A stretch of 64,000 nucleotides of DNA, from positions 102,054-166,053 of the forward strand of contig NZ_MKVJ01000017.1 in NCBI RefSeq assembly GCF_001898805.1. The letters run 5' to 3'. The DNA is from Leifsonia sp. 71-9 (GTDB taxonomy: Bacteria; Actinomycetota; Actinomycetes; Actinomycetales; Microbacteriaceae). Of the stretch, positions 25,311-34,274 are shown piece by piece. The notes below the pieces were generated by a model. The model was not told the DNA's origin. It did no database searches and saw only the letters and a list, made by a program, of their open reading frames with translations. Each line of letters begins with the position of its first letter. The stretch's first letter is position 1. The position numbers were made by a program, and so were the translations under genes.

Positions 25311-26060
25311 ATGCCTCGTCTCGCCCCCAACGTCCCGCTCTCGGAACGCATCGCCATCCAGCTGCGCCAACGGATCGCCGAGGGCGAGTTCCCGGTCGGC
25401 ACCCTGCTCCCGACCGAGGTCGATCTGGCCCAGGAGTTCGACGTCAGCCGCGGCTGCGTCCGGGAGGCCGTGCGCTCCCTGGTGCACGCCGGGATGCTCG
25501 GCGCCCGCGCCGGCTACGGGACGTTCGTCGTCGCCACCAGCGACCTGGCGCCCGCGCTCGCCCGCCGGCTCGAGCACGACCGCATCGCCGACGTGCTCGA
25601 GGTGCGGCTGCTGCTGGAGCGCGAGGGCGCCCGCCTGGCCGCGGCCCGGGCCACACCGGGGCAGCGGGAGGTGCTGGCCGAGGCACTGGAGCAGCGTGCG
25701 GCCGCCCGCGACACCGGTGACGCGCCGGCGTACGCCGAGGCGGACCGCCGGTTCCACCGTGCGGTCTTCGAAGCCTCCGGCAACGTGCTGCTCGCCGAGC
25801 TCTACCGCGGCGCCGGCGGAAACGATCAGGCGCTGCTCCACCTGGACTCCCCGGACGTCGACCTCGCGGCCCTCGCCGACGACATCGCGAGGATCGACGC
25901 GACGCACGTCGAACTCGTGGCCGCGATCGACGCCCGCGACCCCGACCGCGCGGCCGACGCCGCCGAGCGGATGGTGCACGTCGCGCACCAGCAGGCCGGC
26001 TTCGAGCCGGCGACCCCCGAATCCCGCACCGCCGCCCAGCCCGAGGAGAACGCCCGATGA
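25311..26060 (+). CDS. GntR-family regulator with FCD effector domain
   Basis: 249 residues. Winged helix at about 8-75 (PTEVDLAQEFDVSRGCVREA) and an all-helical FCD domain at about 90-225 with metal/effector residues in EADRRFHRAVFEASGN and a later H in MVHVAHQ. Most FCD regulators respond to small organic acids or amino acids. Its stop overlaps the exporter gene as ATGA, so it very probably controls that gene and itself. Confidence 0.92.
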   Translation: MPRLAPNVPLSERIAIQLRQRIAEGEFPVGTLLPTEVDLAQEFDVSRGCVREAVRSLVHAGMLGARAGYGTFVVATSDLAPALARRLEHDRIADVLEVRLLLEREGARLAAARATPGQREVLAEALEQRAAARDTGDAPAYAEADRRFHRAVFEASGNVLLAELYRGAGGNDQALLHLDSPDVDLAALADDIARIDATHVELVAAIDARDPDRAADAAERMVHVAHQQAGFEPATPESRTAAQPEENAR

Positions 26061-27367
26061 GCACCGAGACCCGCCCCACCCCCGCGCAGCGGGCCGGCCA
26101 GAGGAGCGCCCGGCCGTCCGAGCGCATCCGCCCGCTCCGTCCCGCCCTCGTGATCGCCGGCCTGCTGCTCGTGGCGGGCAACCTCCGCGCCGGCATCACG
26201 ACCGTCGGCCCGGTGCTCGCCGAGCTGCAGCACGACCTGGGGCTGTCGTCGCTGACCGCGTCCATCCTGATCAGCCTGCCGCTGCTCGCCTTCGCGTTCG
26301 TGTCGCCGTTCGCCCCGGCGTTCGCGCGCCGGCTCGGCCTCGAGCGCGCGCTCGGCGTCGCCCTCGCCGGCCTGGCCGTCGGTCTCGTCGTGCGCTCGCT
26401 GCCCGGCCTGCCGCTGCTGTGGATCGGCACGGCCCTGCTCGGCGTCGCCATCGCCATCCTGAACGTGGTGCTCCCGGCACTCGTGAAGCGCGACTTCCCG
26501 ACCCGCATCGGGCAGGTCACCGGCGCCTACTCGGCCGTGCAGGCGTCCTTCGCCGCGATCGCCGCGGGTGCCGCGGTGCCCGTCGCCGCGCTCACCGCGT
26601 GGGGCTGGCGCCTGCCCCTCGGGATGTGGGCGGGCCTCGCGCTCATCGCCCTCGCGGTCATGGTGCCGCAGCTGCGCCGCCGCACCGTCGTGCCGCCGTC
26701 GGAGGACGACGTCGCGCTGGTCGAGCCGCACCACCCGACGCCGTCCGGAGGCGCGACGGGCGGACGCCAGACCGACGGACGCTCGGCCGGCGGACGCTCG
26801 CCCTGGGGCACCGCCATCGGCTGGCAGGTCACCGCGTTCATGGGGCTGCAGTCGGTCGGCTTCTACGTGTTCATCACCTGGCTGCCGTCGATGGAGGGCG
26901 CAGCCGGGGTGGATGCCGCCGCCGCCGGCGTGCACCAGCTGCTGCTGAACGCCTTCGGCATCGCGGGCAGCCTCCTCGCCTCCACGCTCATCCCGCGCTT
27001 CCGCGACCAGCGCCTGCTCGCCGTCGCCGGGCCGACGCTCTTCGCACTCGCAGCCCTCGGCGTGCTGCTCGCCCCGCAGCTCGGCGGGGTGTGGGCGAGC
27101 ATGGCCGGTCTCGCCGGCGGGTCGAGCATCGTGCTCGCGCTGTCGTTCTTCGGCCTGCGCACCCGGCACCACGACCAGGCCGCCGCCCTCTCCGGGATGG
27201 CGCAGTCGGTCGGGTACGTCCTCGCCGCCGCCGGCCCCATCGCCGCGGGCGCGCTGCACGACGCGACGGGGTCGTGGACTCCGGCGCTCGCGATCCTCAC
27301 CGGGCTGCTCGTGGTGCTCGCGGTGTTCGGCTACCTCGCCGGCCGCGCGCGGGTGATCGCCGACTGA
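26057..27367 (+). CDS. CynX/NimT-family MFS transporter
   Basis: 436 residues with 12 predicted helices. The opening LVIAGLLLVAGNLRAGITTVGPVL is diagnostic of the CynX group (cyanate, 2-nitroimidazole resistance, other anions). The central cytoplasmic loop (about 215-255) carries a short degenerate repeat of TDGRSAGGRS type. Coupled to the upstream GntR regulator. Substrate not determinable; an acidic metabolite sensed by the FCD domain would fit. Confidence 0.9.
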   Translation: MSTETRPTPAQRAGQRSARPSERIRPLRPALVIAGLLLVAGNLRAGITTVGPVLAELQHDLGLSSLTASILISLPLLAFAFVSPFAPAFARRLGLERALGVALAGLAVGLVVRSLPGLPLLWIGTALLGVAIAILNVVLPALVKRDFPTRIGQVTGAYSAVQASFAAIAAGAAVPVAALTAWGWRLPLGMWAGLALIALAVMVPQLRRRTVVPPSEDDVALVEPHHPTPSGGATGGRQTDGRSAGGRSPWGTAIGWQVTAFMGLQSVGFYVFITWLPSMEGAAGVDAAAAGVHQLLLNAFGIAGSLLASTLIPRFRDQRLLAVAGPTLFALAALGVLLAPQLGGVWASMAGLAGGSSIVLALSFFGLRTRHHDQAAALSGMAQSVGYVLAAAGPIAAGALHDATGSWTPALAILTGLLVVLAVFGYLAGRARVIAD

Positions 27368-27408
27368 GCTCCGATGCTCGGTGCCGGCGCGCGGGGTGGC
27401 GCATCCCG

Positions 27409-27414
27409 TAGGCT
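27409..27414 (+). promoter_or_regulatory. -10 box TAGGCT of the AraC gene
   Basis: Nine bases lie between TAGGCT and the ATG, with no ribosome binding site, so the transcript has at most a few leader bases. Confidence 0.45.
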
Positions 27415-27423
27415 CGGTGCACC

Positions 27424-28263
27424 ATGAGCGAAGGGCCGTCGAACCGGGCACCCGCGCCGGCGGGCTTCGGCTTCCGCCAGCGGTCGGCCGGCGACGCCGT
27501 GGAGACCTGGGACGTCACCCTCGACGGCGTCGGATTCGACCGGCACCGCCACGAGACCTACGGGATCGGCGTGACCCTCTCGGGCGTCCAGCGCTTCTAC
27601 TACCGCGGCGGACACCACGCCGGCCTCGTGGGGCAGTGGCACATCCTGCACCCGGGCGAGCTGCACGACGGCATGCCCGGCGACACCCACGGCATCGCCT
27701 ACCGCATCTTCTACGTCGACCCGGCGGCGATCCGCGCGGCGGGCGGCCTGACCGCCCTGCCGTTCGTGCGCGACCCGATCGCCCGGCCCGACCGGCTGCC
27801 CCTCCCCGGAGCCGCCACGGTCGCGCGCTGGTCGGCCGCCGGCGACGAGCTGCAGGAGGTGGAGGTCGTCGAGGCGCTCGCACGCGTCCTGGTGACAGCC
27901 TCGGGCGGCCCGGCGCCGACGGGGCCGAAGCGGGTCGACCTCCCCGCCGTGCTTCGGGTGGCGCAGGCGCTGCGCGACGAGCCGCAGGCGGACTGGAGCG
28001 CTGCGCGGCTGGAGGGGCTCTCCGGGCTCAGCCGGTGGGAGCTCGCCCGCCAGTTCTCGGCCGCCCTCGGGACCAGTCCCAGCCGCTACCGCTCCGCCAG
28101 CCGGGTGCGGGCGGCGCGCAGACTGCTCGCCGACGGCTGGTCGCTCGCCGACGCCGCCGCGACGGCCGGGTTCAGCGACCAGGCGCACCTGACGCGCGTC
28201 TTCCGCGAGACCCACGGGGTCACCCCCGGCCGCTGGCGCGACGCGCAGCGCGCCGCGGGCTGA
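27424..28263 (+). CDS. AraC-family transcriptional regulator
   Basis: 279 residues. N-terminal AraC_binding cupin (about 20-110, with HRHETYGIGVTLSG and LHPGELHDG) and a C-terminal double helix-turn-helix (about 175-275: LEGLSGLSRWELARQFSAAL and AAATAGFSDQAHLTRVFRET). The order resembles regulators of amino-acid exporters such as LysE-type carriers, but no such gene lies beside it. The nearest upstream gene is the CynX-type carrier 56 bases away. Target unknown. Confidence 0.9.
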   Translation: MSEGPSNRAPAPAGFGFRQRSAGDAVETWDVTLDGVGFDRHRHETYGIGVTLSGVQRFYYRGGHHAGLVGQWHILHPGELHDGMPGDTHGIAYRIFYVDPAAIRAAGGLTALPFVRDPIARPDRLPLPGAATVARWSAAGDELQEVEVVEALARVLVTASGGPAPTGPKRVDLPAVLRVAQALRDEPQADWSAARLEGLSGLSRWELARQFSAALGTSPSRYRSASRVRAARRLLADGWSLADAAATAGFSDQAHLTRVFRETHGVTPGRWRDAQRAAG

Positions 28264-28286
28264 GCCTCCCTCTCCCCGCCGAGCGG

Positions 28287-28340
28287 GCGAATCCTTCGCC
28301 GTCTCGGCGGATTCGCGTGCCCTTCGTGCCGCCTCGCCGC
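28287..28340. repeat. dispersed intergenic repeat, copy A
   Basis: 54-bp element sharing 44 bases with the element at 44287-44340. Contains a hairpin (CGAATCC with GGATTCG). It sits between the converging stops of the AraC and dehydrogenase genes and may terminate both. Confidence 0.65.
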
Positions 28341-28360
28341 CTCGGCGCCTCGCCGCCCGC

Positions 28361-29260
28361 TCAGGCGCGACGGGAGGCTGCGCGGGCCGAGAGCGCGGTG
28401 ATCACGGCGGCCATGTCGTCGCCCGCGCGGCCGGAGGCGGCGGTCTCGGCGAACAGCTCGCGGCACACGGCGATGAGGGGATGGGCCGAGCCGGCGTCGC
28501 GCGCGGCGTCCTCGATGAGGGCGGCGTTCTTGAGCACGTCGCCGATCGCCGCCTGCGGCGAGAGGTCGCCGTCGACGAGCTTGGCGGCCTTGCCGCGCGA
28601 GACCGCGGAGGCCATGGGACCGGCATCGAGCACCTCCCGCAGCACCCTCGGGTCCGCTCCCGTCACCTCGGCGAAGTGGAACGCCTCCGCGAGCCCCGTC
28701 ACCATCGTGATGAGGAAGGTGTTCACCGCGAGCTTCATCGTGAGCGCCGCGGGAACGGCGCCGCAGACGAATCGCTGTGCGCACATCGCGTCGACGATCG
28801 GCGCGACCTCGGCCACCGCGTCCTCCGGGCCGGCGAGCATCGCGACGAGCGTGCCCTCCATCGCGGGCACGCGCGAACCGGAGACCGGCGCCTCCACGTA
28901 GGCTCCGCCCGCCGCTGCGATGTCGGCGGCGAGCCCGCGCGAGTAACCGGGCGTGACGGTTCCCATCTGCATCACGATGCGCCCGGCCACGCGCTCGGCG
29001 AACGCGGGGCCGGTCCGGTCGAGGACGGCGTCGATCGCGCCCTCGGTGGCGAGCATGAGGATGACGGTGCGGCAGCGGGAGAACAGGTCGTCCACATCCC
29101 GGGCGATCGCCGCGCCCCGCTCGGCGAGTTCGGCGGCGGGCCCCGGCGACCGGTTCCAGGCGACGACATCGAAGCCGGCCGCCAGGAGGTTGCCCGCCAT
29201 CGGGCGCCCCATGATGCCGAGCCCGGCGAAGCCGACGGGGGAGGAGGTCGCAGCGTCCAT
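28361..29260 (-). CDS. beta-hydroxyacid dehydrogenase (3-hydroxyisobutyrate dehydrogenase-like)
   Basis: NAD(P)-dependent oxidoreductase of 299 residues. Rossmann start GFAGLGIMGRPMAGNLL (residues 9-25); substrate-binding block EAPVSGSRVPAMEGTLVAML near 120-139; catalytic lysine in TMKLAVN near 170. This is the classic architecture of tartronate-semialdehyde reductases, hydroxyisobutyrate dehydrogenases and related imine reductases. Divergent from a LysR gene 94 bases away, which probably regulates it. Precise substrate unknown. Confidence 0.9.
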   Translation of the reverse strand: MDAATSSPVGFAGLGIMGRPMAGNLLAAGFDVVAWNRSPGPAAELAERGAAIARDVDDLFSRCRTVILMLATEGAIDAVLDRTGPAFAERVAGRIVMQMGTVTPGYSRGLAADIAAAGGAYVEAPVSGSRVPAMEGTLVAMLAGPEDAVAEVAPIVDAMCAQRFVCGAVPAALTMKLAVNTFLITMVTGLAEAFHFAEVTGADPRVLREVLDAGPMASAVSRGKAAKLVDGDLSPQAAIGDVLKNAALIEDAARDAGSAHPLIAVCRELFAETAASGRAGDDMAAVITALSARAASRRA

Positions 29261-29354
29261 GGGCCCAGGATCGCGCGCGCCGGGGTGGGTCGTCTTGAAC
29301 GGATGTGCGACTACGGTGGAGATCGCCACAACCGTCCCTTGTGTCTGGAGCCGC

Positions 29355-30260
29355 ATGCGCGAACCCGATCTCGACAGCCTGCGTCTGTTCGTCGGCGTCG
29401 CCGCGGGCGGGAGCCTCTCGCGCGCCGCCCGCGAGGCCGGCGTCTCGCAGCAGGCGGCGTCCGCCCGGATGGCGGCGCTCGAACGCGAGCTCGGCGTCTC
29501 GCTCCTGACCCGCACCTCCCACGGCACCCGGACCACCGAGACGGGCGCGCTCGTCGTCGAGTGGGCGACCGAGCTGCTGGCCGCCGTCGACCGGTTCGCC
29601 TCCGCCACGGCCGCCCTGCGCGCGCCCGCGTCGGGGAGCGTGCGCGTCGCGGCGAGCATGACGATCGCCGAGCACCTCGCCCCCGCGTGGCTCACCGCTC
29701 TGCGCGCGGCCGAGCCCGAGGTCCGCATCGAACTGACCGCGGCGAACAGCGTCGCGGTGGTGGAGGCCGTGCGCGCGGGATCGGCGGACCTCGGCTTCAT
29801 CGAGACGCCCGACCTCCCCTCCGGCCTCGCGCACCGTTCGATCGCGACCGACGAACTCGTGGTCGTCGTCGGCCGGGGGCATCCGTGGGCGCGGCGCCGT
29901 TCGGGCGTGACGGCGGCCGAGCTCGCCGCCGCGCCGCTCGTCGCGCGCGAGAGCGGATCGGGGACGCGATTGGCGCTCGAACGCGCGCTCGCCGGAGCCG
30001 GACTCGCGCCCGCCGACCCGGCGCTCGAACTCTCGACGACGAGCGCGATCCGCTCGACCGTGGCGGCGGGCGCCGAACCGGCCGTTCTCAGCATCCTGGC
30101 CGTGCGCGATCAGCTGGAGCAGGGCTCCCTCGTGCAGGTGCGGGTGCGCGACCTGCGCGTCATCCGCCCGCTCACCGCGATCTGGGGCGCGGGCACCGGC
30201 GCGGGAGCCGAACCCGCCTCCCCGGCCGCCGCCCACCTCCTCCGCCTCGCCGCCCGCTGA
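29355..30260 (+). CDS. LysR-family transcriptional regulator
   Basis: 301 residues. N-terminal LysR helix-turn-helix (LDSLRLFVGVAAGGSLSRAA, then REAGVSQQAASARMAALE) and a periplasmic-binding-like effector domain from about 90. CTGGAG four bases before the ATG. It faces the dehydrogenase gene across a 94-base spacer, the standard position for a LysR target. Effector unknown. Confidence 0.9.
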   Translation: MREPDLDSLRLFVGVAAGGSLSRAAREAGVSQQAASARMAALERELGVSLLTRTSHGTRTTETGALVVEWATELLAAVDRFASATAALRAPASGSVRVAASMTIAEHLAPAWLTALRAAEPEVRIELTAANSVAVVEAVRAGSADLGFIETPDLPSGLAHRSIATDELVVVVGRGHPWARRRSGVTAAELAAAPLVARESGSGTRLALERALAGAGLAPADPALELSTTSAIRSTVAAGAEPAVLSILAVRDQLEQGSLVQVRVRDLRVIRPLTAIWGAGTGAGAEPASPAAAHLLRLAAR

Positions 30261-30285
30261 CCCCGCCCCGCCCCGCCCGCAGCAA

Positions 30286-30322
30286 ACCGCCGAGTACGCG
30301 AATCCTCTGCGTACTCGGCGGT
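30286..30322. terminator. bidirectional terminator hairpin
   Basis: A perfect 14-bp stem (ACCGCCGAGTACGC with its complement) and nine-base loop between the converging LysR and surface-hydrolase genes. A further partial copy of the right arm, TGCGTACTCG, follows at 30331-30340. Confidence 0.75.
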
Positions 30323-30360
30323 CTCCTTGCTGCGTACTCGACTGCTGGGCGAGCCCGGGA

Positions 30361-33300
30361 TTACGAGGCGGTGCGGCGGCGGCGCGAGAGGGCGAGGAGG
30401 CCGGCTCCCGCGAGCAGGACGGTCACGCCGCCGAGCAGCCAGAGCCCGACCGCCGATCCGGTCGCGGCCAGCGCACTCGCGCCGCTCGACGAGGCGCCCG
30501 CCCCGGACCCGGCCGAACCGGATCCGTCCGTCCCGGATCCACCGGTGGAGGCCGCCGGGGCGACGGTCACCGTGATCGGGTCGGAGGTGGAGGCGCTCGC
30601 CGTCGCGGTGCGGGCGAAGGAGGCGGTGATCGCGTGATCGCCCGCCGCGAGGCCGCCGGGGAGCGTCAGCGTCGCGACGCCGTCCACGATCGTCACCTCA
30701 CCGAGCACCGTCGGCGCAGCGGCGGCGGCAGCAGCCTGAGCGCCCGCCGCATCCACCCCGCCGAGCGCGGAGGCCGTCGCGGTCGGAGCGGCCACCGGCT
30801 CGCCTCCGTCGAGGAAGGCGACCGTGCCCGCGGTGTCGCGGCCGGTGACCGTGGCGGTGAAGGTGACCTTCTGCCCCGCCGTCGTCTTTGCCGGTGTCAC
30901 CGTGACGGTCGTCTCCGTCGGCGCGAGCACCGAGACCGACACGGTCGCCGCACGGCCCGAGCCGGAGCCCGACGCCGTCGCCTCCGCGGGGCCGAGGTCC
31001 GCGTCCTCCGGCACGGTCACCACGACCGAGGCGGTGCCGTCCGTGGCCGCGACCTGCGTGCCGAGGTCGGTCGCGCCGTAGCGGAACGCCACCGTCTCAC
31101 CGGCACGGTAGCCGGTCGCGCGGAGGGTGAACGAGCCTCCCGGTGCCACATCCTCCGCCGAGGTCTCGAGCGGGACCGGGGTCGTGGCGGCGGCGAGCTC
31201 GGCGCAGACGTCGCCCTGCTCTCCGACCGGGGCGAGCGCCGGGGCGGCGCCGGTGACCCCGTCGTCCTCGCGCACGGTGAGGTTGGCGAACGCGCTCGCG
31301 CCCATGACGGCGTTGGTGCTATTCGTGACGCTCACCTTGAAGGCCGAGCTGGGTGCCGCCGAGGTGGCGGTGTTCCCGAGCGTCGGGACGGTGACCGCTT
31401 TGCAGGTCTCGCCGGGGGCGAAGGCGACCTTCTCCATCCCGATCCCGACCGCGGCGGTCGCCGAGCCGATGACCGAGACGTAGGCCGTGACCGCCGACTT
31501 CTCCGCGCGGTTCAGGTAGACCGCGACGTCGGCGGTGCCGGGGCCGTCGCCCTCCTCGACCGTGGTGGGTGCGACGTTCACCGTCGTCCGGGTCTGCACC
31601 ACGGCGGTGCCGACGGAGGGGGTGTCGAAGGCCAGGTCGGAGAGGTAGACGCCTCCCGTGCCGGTGCCGTCCGCGCCGACCGCGGCGGTGAGGCGCACCT
31701 CGCGCACGTCCGTCAGGTCGATGCCGGTGATGGTGGAGGTCGGGATGGTCAGCTGCTGCAGGACCACCTTGTTCAGCGTCGTGTTCGTCCCGCCGGGCAT
31801 CCGGTTGACCGCGAGCGGGTTCACCGCGGAGGCGGTGGTCGCGAACGTCTTGCCCGCGCCGTCCACGACGGTGATGCGGAAGTCGGTGCCGGTCTGCACG
31901 GCCTCGTCGGGCGCCGTCTTCAGCGTGAGCTGGGAGTGGCGGGAGGCGTCGCGGTCTTTCGCCGGGACGGTCACGCGCAGCTCGCCGGTGCTCGGGACGG
32001 CGGGGTCGGTGGTCGACGCCCCCGTCCAGAGGAACCGGGTGACGGGGAACTCGGGCACGTTCGGCGCGAACGAGCCGGGGGTCCAGTGCGGCACCTGGGC
32101 GGAGGCCTTGGTCGTGGCGCAGAACGGGAGCGACTGCGGCACCGTGCGGCCGGTCAGGTTGGTGCAGACCGCCGCGGTGGCGCCTCCCGAGACCCGGACC
32201 AGGGAGCTCGTCTCGGTGAAGTCGTTCACCAGGGAGGTCTTCGAGGCGGGCTGCGTCGCCATCGTCCGCACGTCGGCGTACGCCGTCGACGCGGTGGACG
32301 GCTTGACCGATCCGTCGAACAGCGACTGGAACCGGGTCTCGCCGCCCATCGTGAGGCGGAAGAAGCCGGTCATGTAGCTGACGCCGACCTGGTACTGCTG
32401 CGCCGCGGTCATGCGTGTCGGGTTGGTGGTCGCGCAGGTCGACGTGGTGTCGGTCGTGCGCCAGTCGTCACCCGTGGCGGCCGGGTAGAGTCCCGGCGTC
32501 CACACGGTGTTGAAGAAGTTGTGGTTCGCCCCCATGACCCAGACGGCGGAGCGGAGCACGTCGTCGTCGAACGCGTGGCGCGAGTCGTCGATGAAGTGCT
32601 GGCCCTGCTGGTTGGAGACGTCGCCGTCGCAGTAGGGGAGGAACACGGCGGTGGGCACATCGGGCAGCGTCATGCGGCCGAAGTCCACCGGTGCGAGCGG
32701 GAGCACCGACTCGATGCCGTAGGGCTTCGCGAGCGCCTGGTTGAGAGTCGCGGCCGAGACCACGCCCTCGCCGCCGCGGGAGTGGCCCATGATGCCCACG
32801 TGCCCGAGGTCGAAGCGTCCCTTCAGCGACGCGGCGGTGATCCCGGATGCCGCGGCCGGCTGGTCGGTGCGGGTGGTCGCGCGGAGGAGCGCCTCGTCGA
32901 GGGTGCGCGTCGTCGTCGTGCTCGGGACGGTGTCGGTCGCCGTGGTGATGTCGTCGTACGCGACCGCGTCGCCGGCCGTGGCCTTCGCCAGCATCCCGAG
33001 GGTGTCGAGGACGAGCCGGCCGCGCGCCTGCGCGCCGTAGTCGAGGGCGAGCTGGTTGTCGTTCGAGTTGACCGCGTTCGCCGCGATCGACAGCACGTTG
33101 TAGCCGCGGGAGGCGAGCGCCCGCGCCGTGCCCTCGTAGCCGAGGTAGGAGCGGATGTTCATCTGGGTCGGTCCGCAGGGCCAGCGCAGCGGGTTGGCGC
33201 CGGTGCCCGAGCAGGAGGTGTGGCGGCCGTGCAGCAGGACGACGGTCGGGCGCGCGCCGGTCGCGTTCGTCAGGTACATCTTGCCGGTGAGCTCACCGCG

Positions 33301-33849
33301 GATGCCTCCGATGGCGGCCAGCGGAACGGCCTGGTCGCCGAAGTCGTACTCCGCCTCGGTGACCGTGTACGAGCCGAGGTCGGCCGGGTCCTCCACGGCG
33401 GCGAGCTGTGCGAACGACTTCAGCTGCTTGGTGAGGGTCGTGTTCTCGGGGACGGCCGGCGTCGCCGGGGCCTCGGGCGTCTCGGCGGCCTTGTCGTCGG
33501 CGCCGCTCGACCATCCCTTGGTGACGGAGGAGGCGCTCGCGACAGCGGGGTCGGTGGTGACGACCCCGAGGGTCAGTCCGTCGGCGGACTCGGTGGCGAG
33601 GCCGATCGGCTCGCCGTCGACCACGATGGTCGGGGCGTCGTCGACCATCGGCAGCGGTTCGTCGAGGTCGAGCGAGACGAGGTAGCCGCCGGGGGAGGTG
33701 GTGACCGCCCAGTCGGATCCGGAGGCGACCACCGGGTCGGGAGCGGGCGCCGCGAGGGCGGCGGGGGCCGTCGTGAGGGCGACGACGGGGATGAGGGCGG
33801 CGGCGACGGTGAGGGCGATCCGCCGTCGGACGGGCAGGCGTGTTGGCAC
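30361..33849 (-). CDS. large secreted, sortase-anchored alpha/beta hydrolase with Calx-beta/Ig-like domains
   Basis: 1162 residues. GTG start with AGGAGA four bases upstream; signal peptide RRRIALTVAAALIPVVAL... ending near ALAAPAP. Hydrolase core at about 190-520: VVLLHGRHTSC, nucleophile elbow GHSRGGEG (Ser near 356), Asp in LPYCDGD, His in GANHNFF. Then a beta-rich region, a Calx-beta-like domain (VEEGDGPGTADVAVYLN, ending TVREDD), an adhesion-type segment (APGGSFTLRATGYRAGE) and a bacterial Ig-like domain (AGTVAFLDGGEPV). The C-terminus has LAATG at about 1127, a membrane helix and RRRR: a class E sortase signal. Probably a wall-displayed esterase or depolymerase. Confidence 0.88.
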   Translation of the reverse strand: MPTRLPVRRRIALTVAAALIPVVALTTAPAALAAPAPDPVVASGSDWAVTTSPGGYLVSLDLDEPLPMVDDAPTIVVDGEPIGLATESADGLTLGVVTTDPAVASASSVTKGWSSGADDKAAETPEAPATPAVPENTTLTKQLKSFAQLAAVEDPADLGSYTVTEAEYDFGDQAVPLAAIGGIRGELTGKMYLTNATGARPTVVLLHGRHTSCSGTGANPLRWPCGPTQMNIRSYLGYEGTARALASRGYNVLSIAANAVNSNDNQLALDYGAQARGRLVLDTLGMLAKATAGDAVAYDDITTATDTVPSTTTTRTLDEALLRATTRTDQPAAASGITAASLKGRFDLGHVGIMGHSRGGEGVVSAATLNQALAKPYGIESVLPLAPVDFGRMTLPDVPTAVFLPYCDGDVSNQQGQHFIDDSRHAFDDDVLRSAVWVMGANHNFFNTVWTPGLYPAATGDDWRTTDTTSTCATTNPTRMTAAQQYQVGVSYMTGFFRLTMGGETRFQSLFDGSVKPSTASTAYADVRTMATQPASKTSLVNDFTETSSLVRVSGGATAAVCTNLTGRTVPQSLPFCATTKASAQVPHWTPGSFAPNVPEFPVTRFLWTGASTTDPAVPSTGELRVTVPAKDRDASRHSQLTLKTAPDEAVQTGTDFRITVVDGAGKTFATTASAVNPLAVNRMPGGTNTTLNKVVLQQLTIPTSTITGIDLTDVREVRLTAAVGADGTGTGGVYLSDLAFDTPSVGTAVVQTRTTVNVAPTTVEEGDGPGTADVAVYLNRAEKSAVTAYVSVIGSATAAVGIGMEKVAFAPGETCKAVTVPTLGNTATSAAPSSAFKVSVTNSTNAVMGASAFANLTVREDDGVTGAAPALAPVGEQGDVCAELAAATTPVPLETSAEDVAPGGSFTLRATGYRAGETVAFRYGATDLGTQVAATDGTASVVVTVPEDADLGPAEATASGSGSGRAATVSVSVLAPTETTVTVTPAKTTAGQKVTFTATVTGRDTAGTVAFLDGGEPVAAPTATASALGGVDAAGAQAAAAAAAPTVLGEVTIVDGVATLTLPGGLAAGDHAITASFARTATASASTSDPITVTVAPAASTGGSGTDGSGSAGSGAGASSSGASALAATGSAVGLWLLGGVTVLLAGAGLLALSRRRRTAS

Positions 33850-34274
33850 GGTTCTCCTAGCTCGGGGGCGTGGGGGGAGTCGCCCGGGCATGGCGAAGCA
33901 GCCGGTCCGGGCGGCGAGGAGGAGCACGAGAGCCGAGCTGAACGGTCTCTCAGAAAGGAGGGTATGGGCACCCTGGGGCCCTACGGGGCCGCGGAAACGG
34001 ACTGGTAACACAACGTTTACGACGGGCGAACAAACCAGCCGCCTGTGATCAGAATCGCACGGGGCGTGTCAAGAGTCCGGCCTCCCCCGTCCGAGGGGAG
34101 GTCGACCGTCTCCAGTGGGCCAGCGGCGGGGTCGGATGCGTAACCGTTCGCGCGGACTACTGCATCCTCGTGGCGGGTTACTGAAATCCGGCGAGAAGCC
34201 GGAAGGGGTAGCAGACGCTCTCCTAGATTCGCCTGTGGGCGAACTCGCCCGTCTACCTCACCACAGGGAGTTCC
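33850..34274. other. 425-base divergent intergenic region
   Basis: Holds the 5' regions of two surface-protein genes. Visible elements: a TAGATT -10-like box about 50 bases before the secreted-protein ATG, a hairpin TCCGGC-GAGAA-GCCGGA near 34183-34199 and a GGGCGA-AC-TCGCCC palindrome near 34237-34250 in its leader, and GTAA...TTAC arms near 34005-34020. No protein-coding frame is convincing. Confidence 0.5.

Noticed and set aside
34130..34270. Riboswitch in the leader of the secreted Ig-like protein
   Set aside because: Hairpins are present but I cannot match them to the c-di-AMP (ydaO) or any other riboswitch core; kept only as a described intergenic region.
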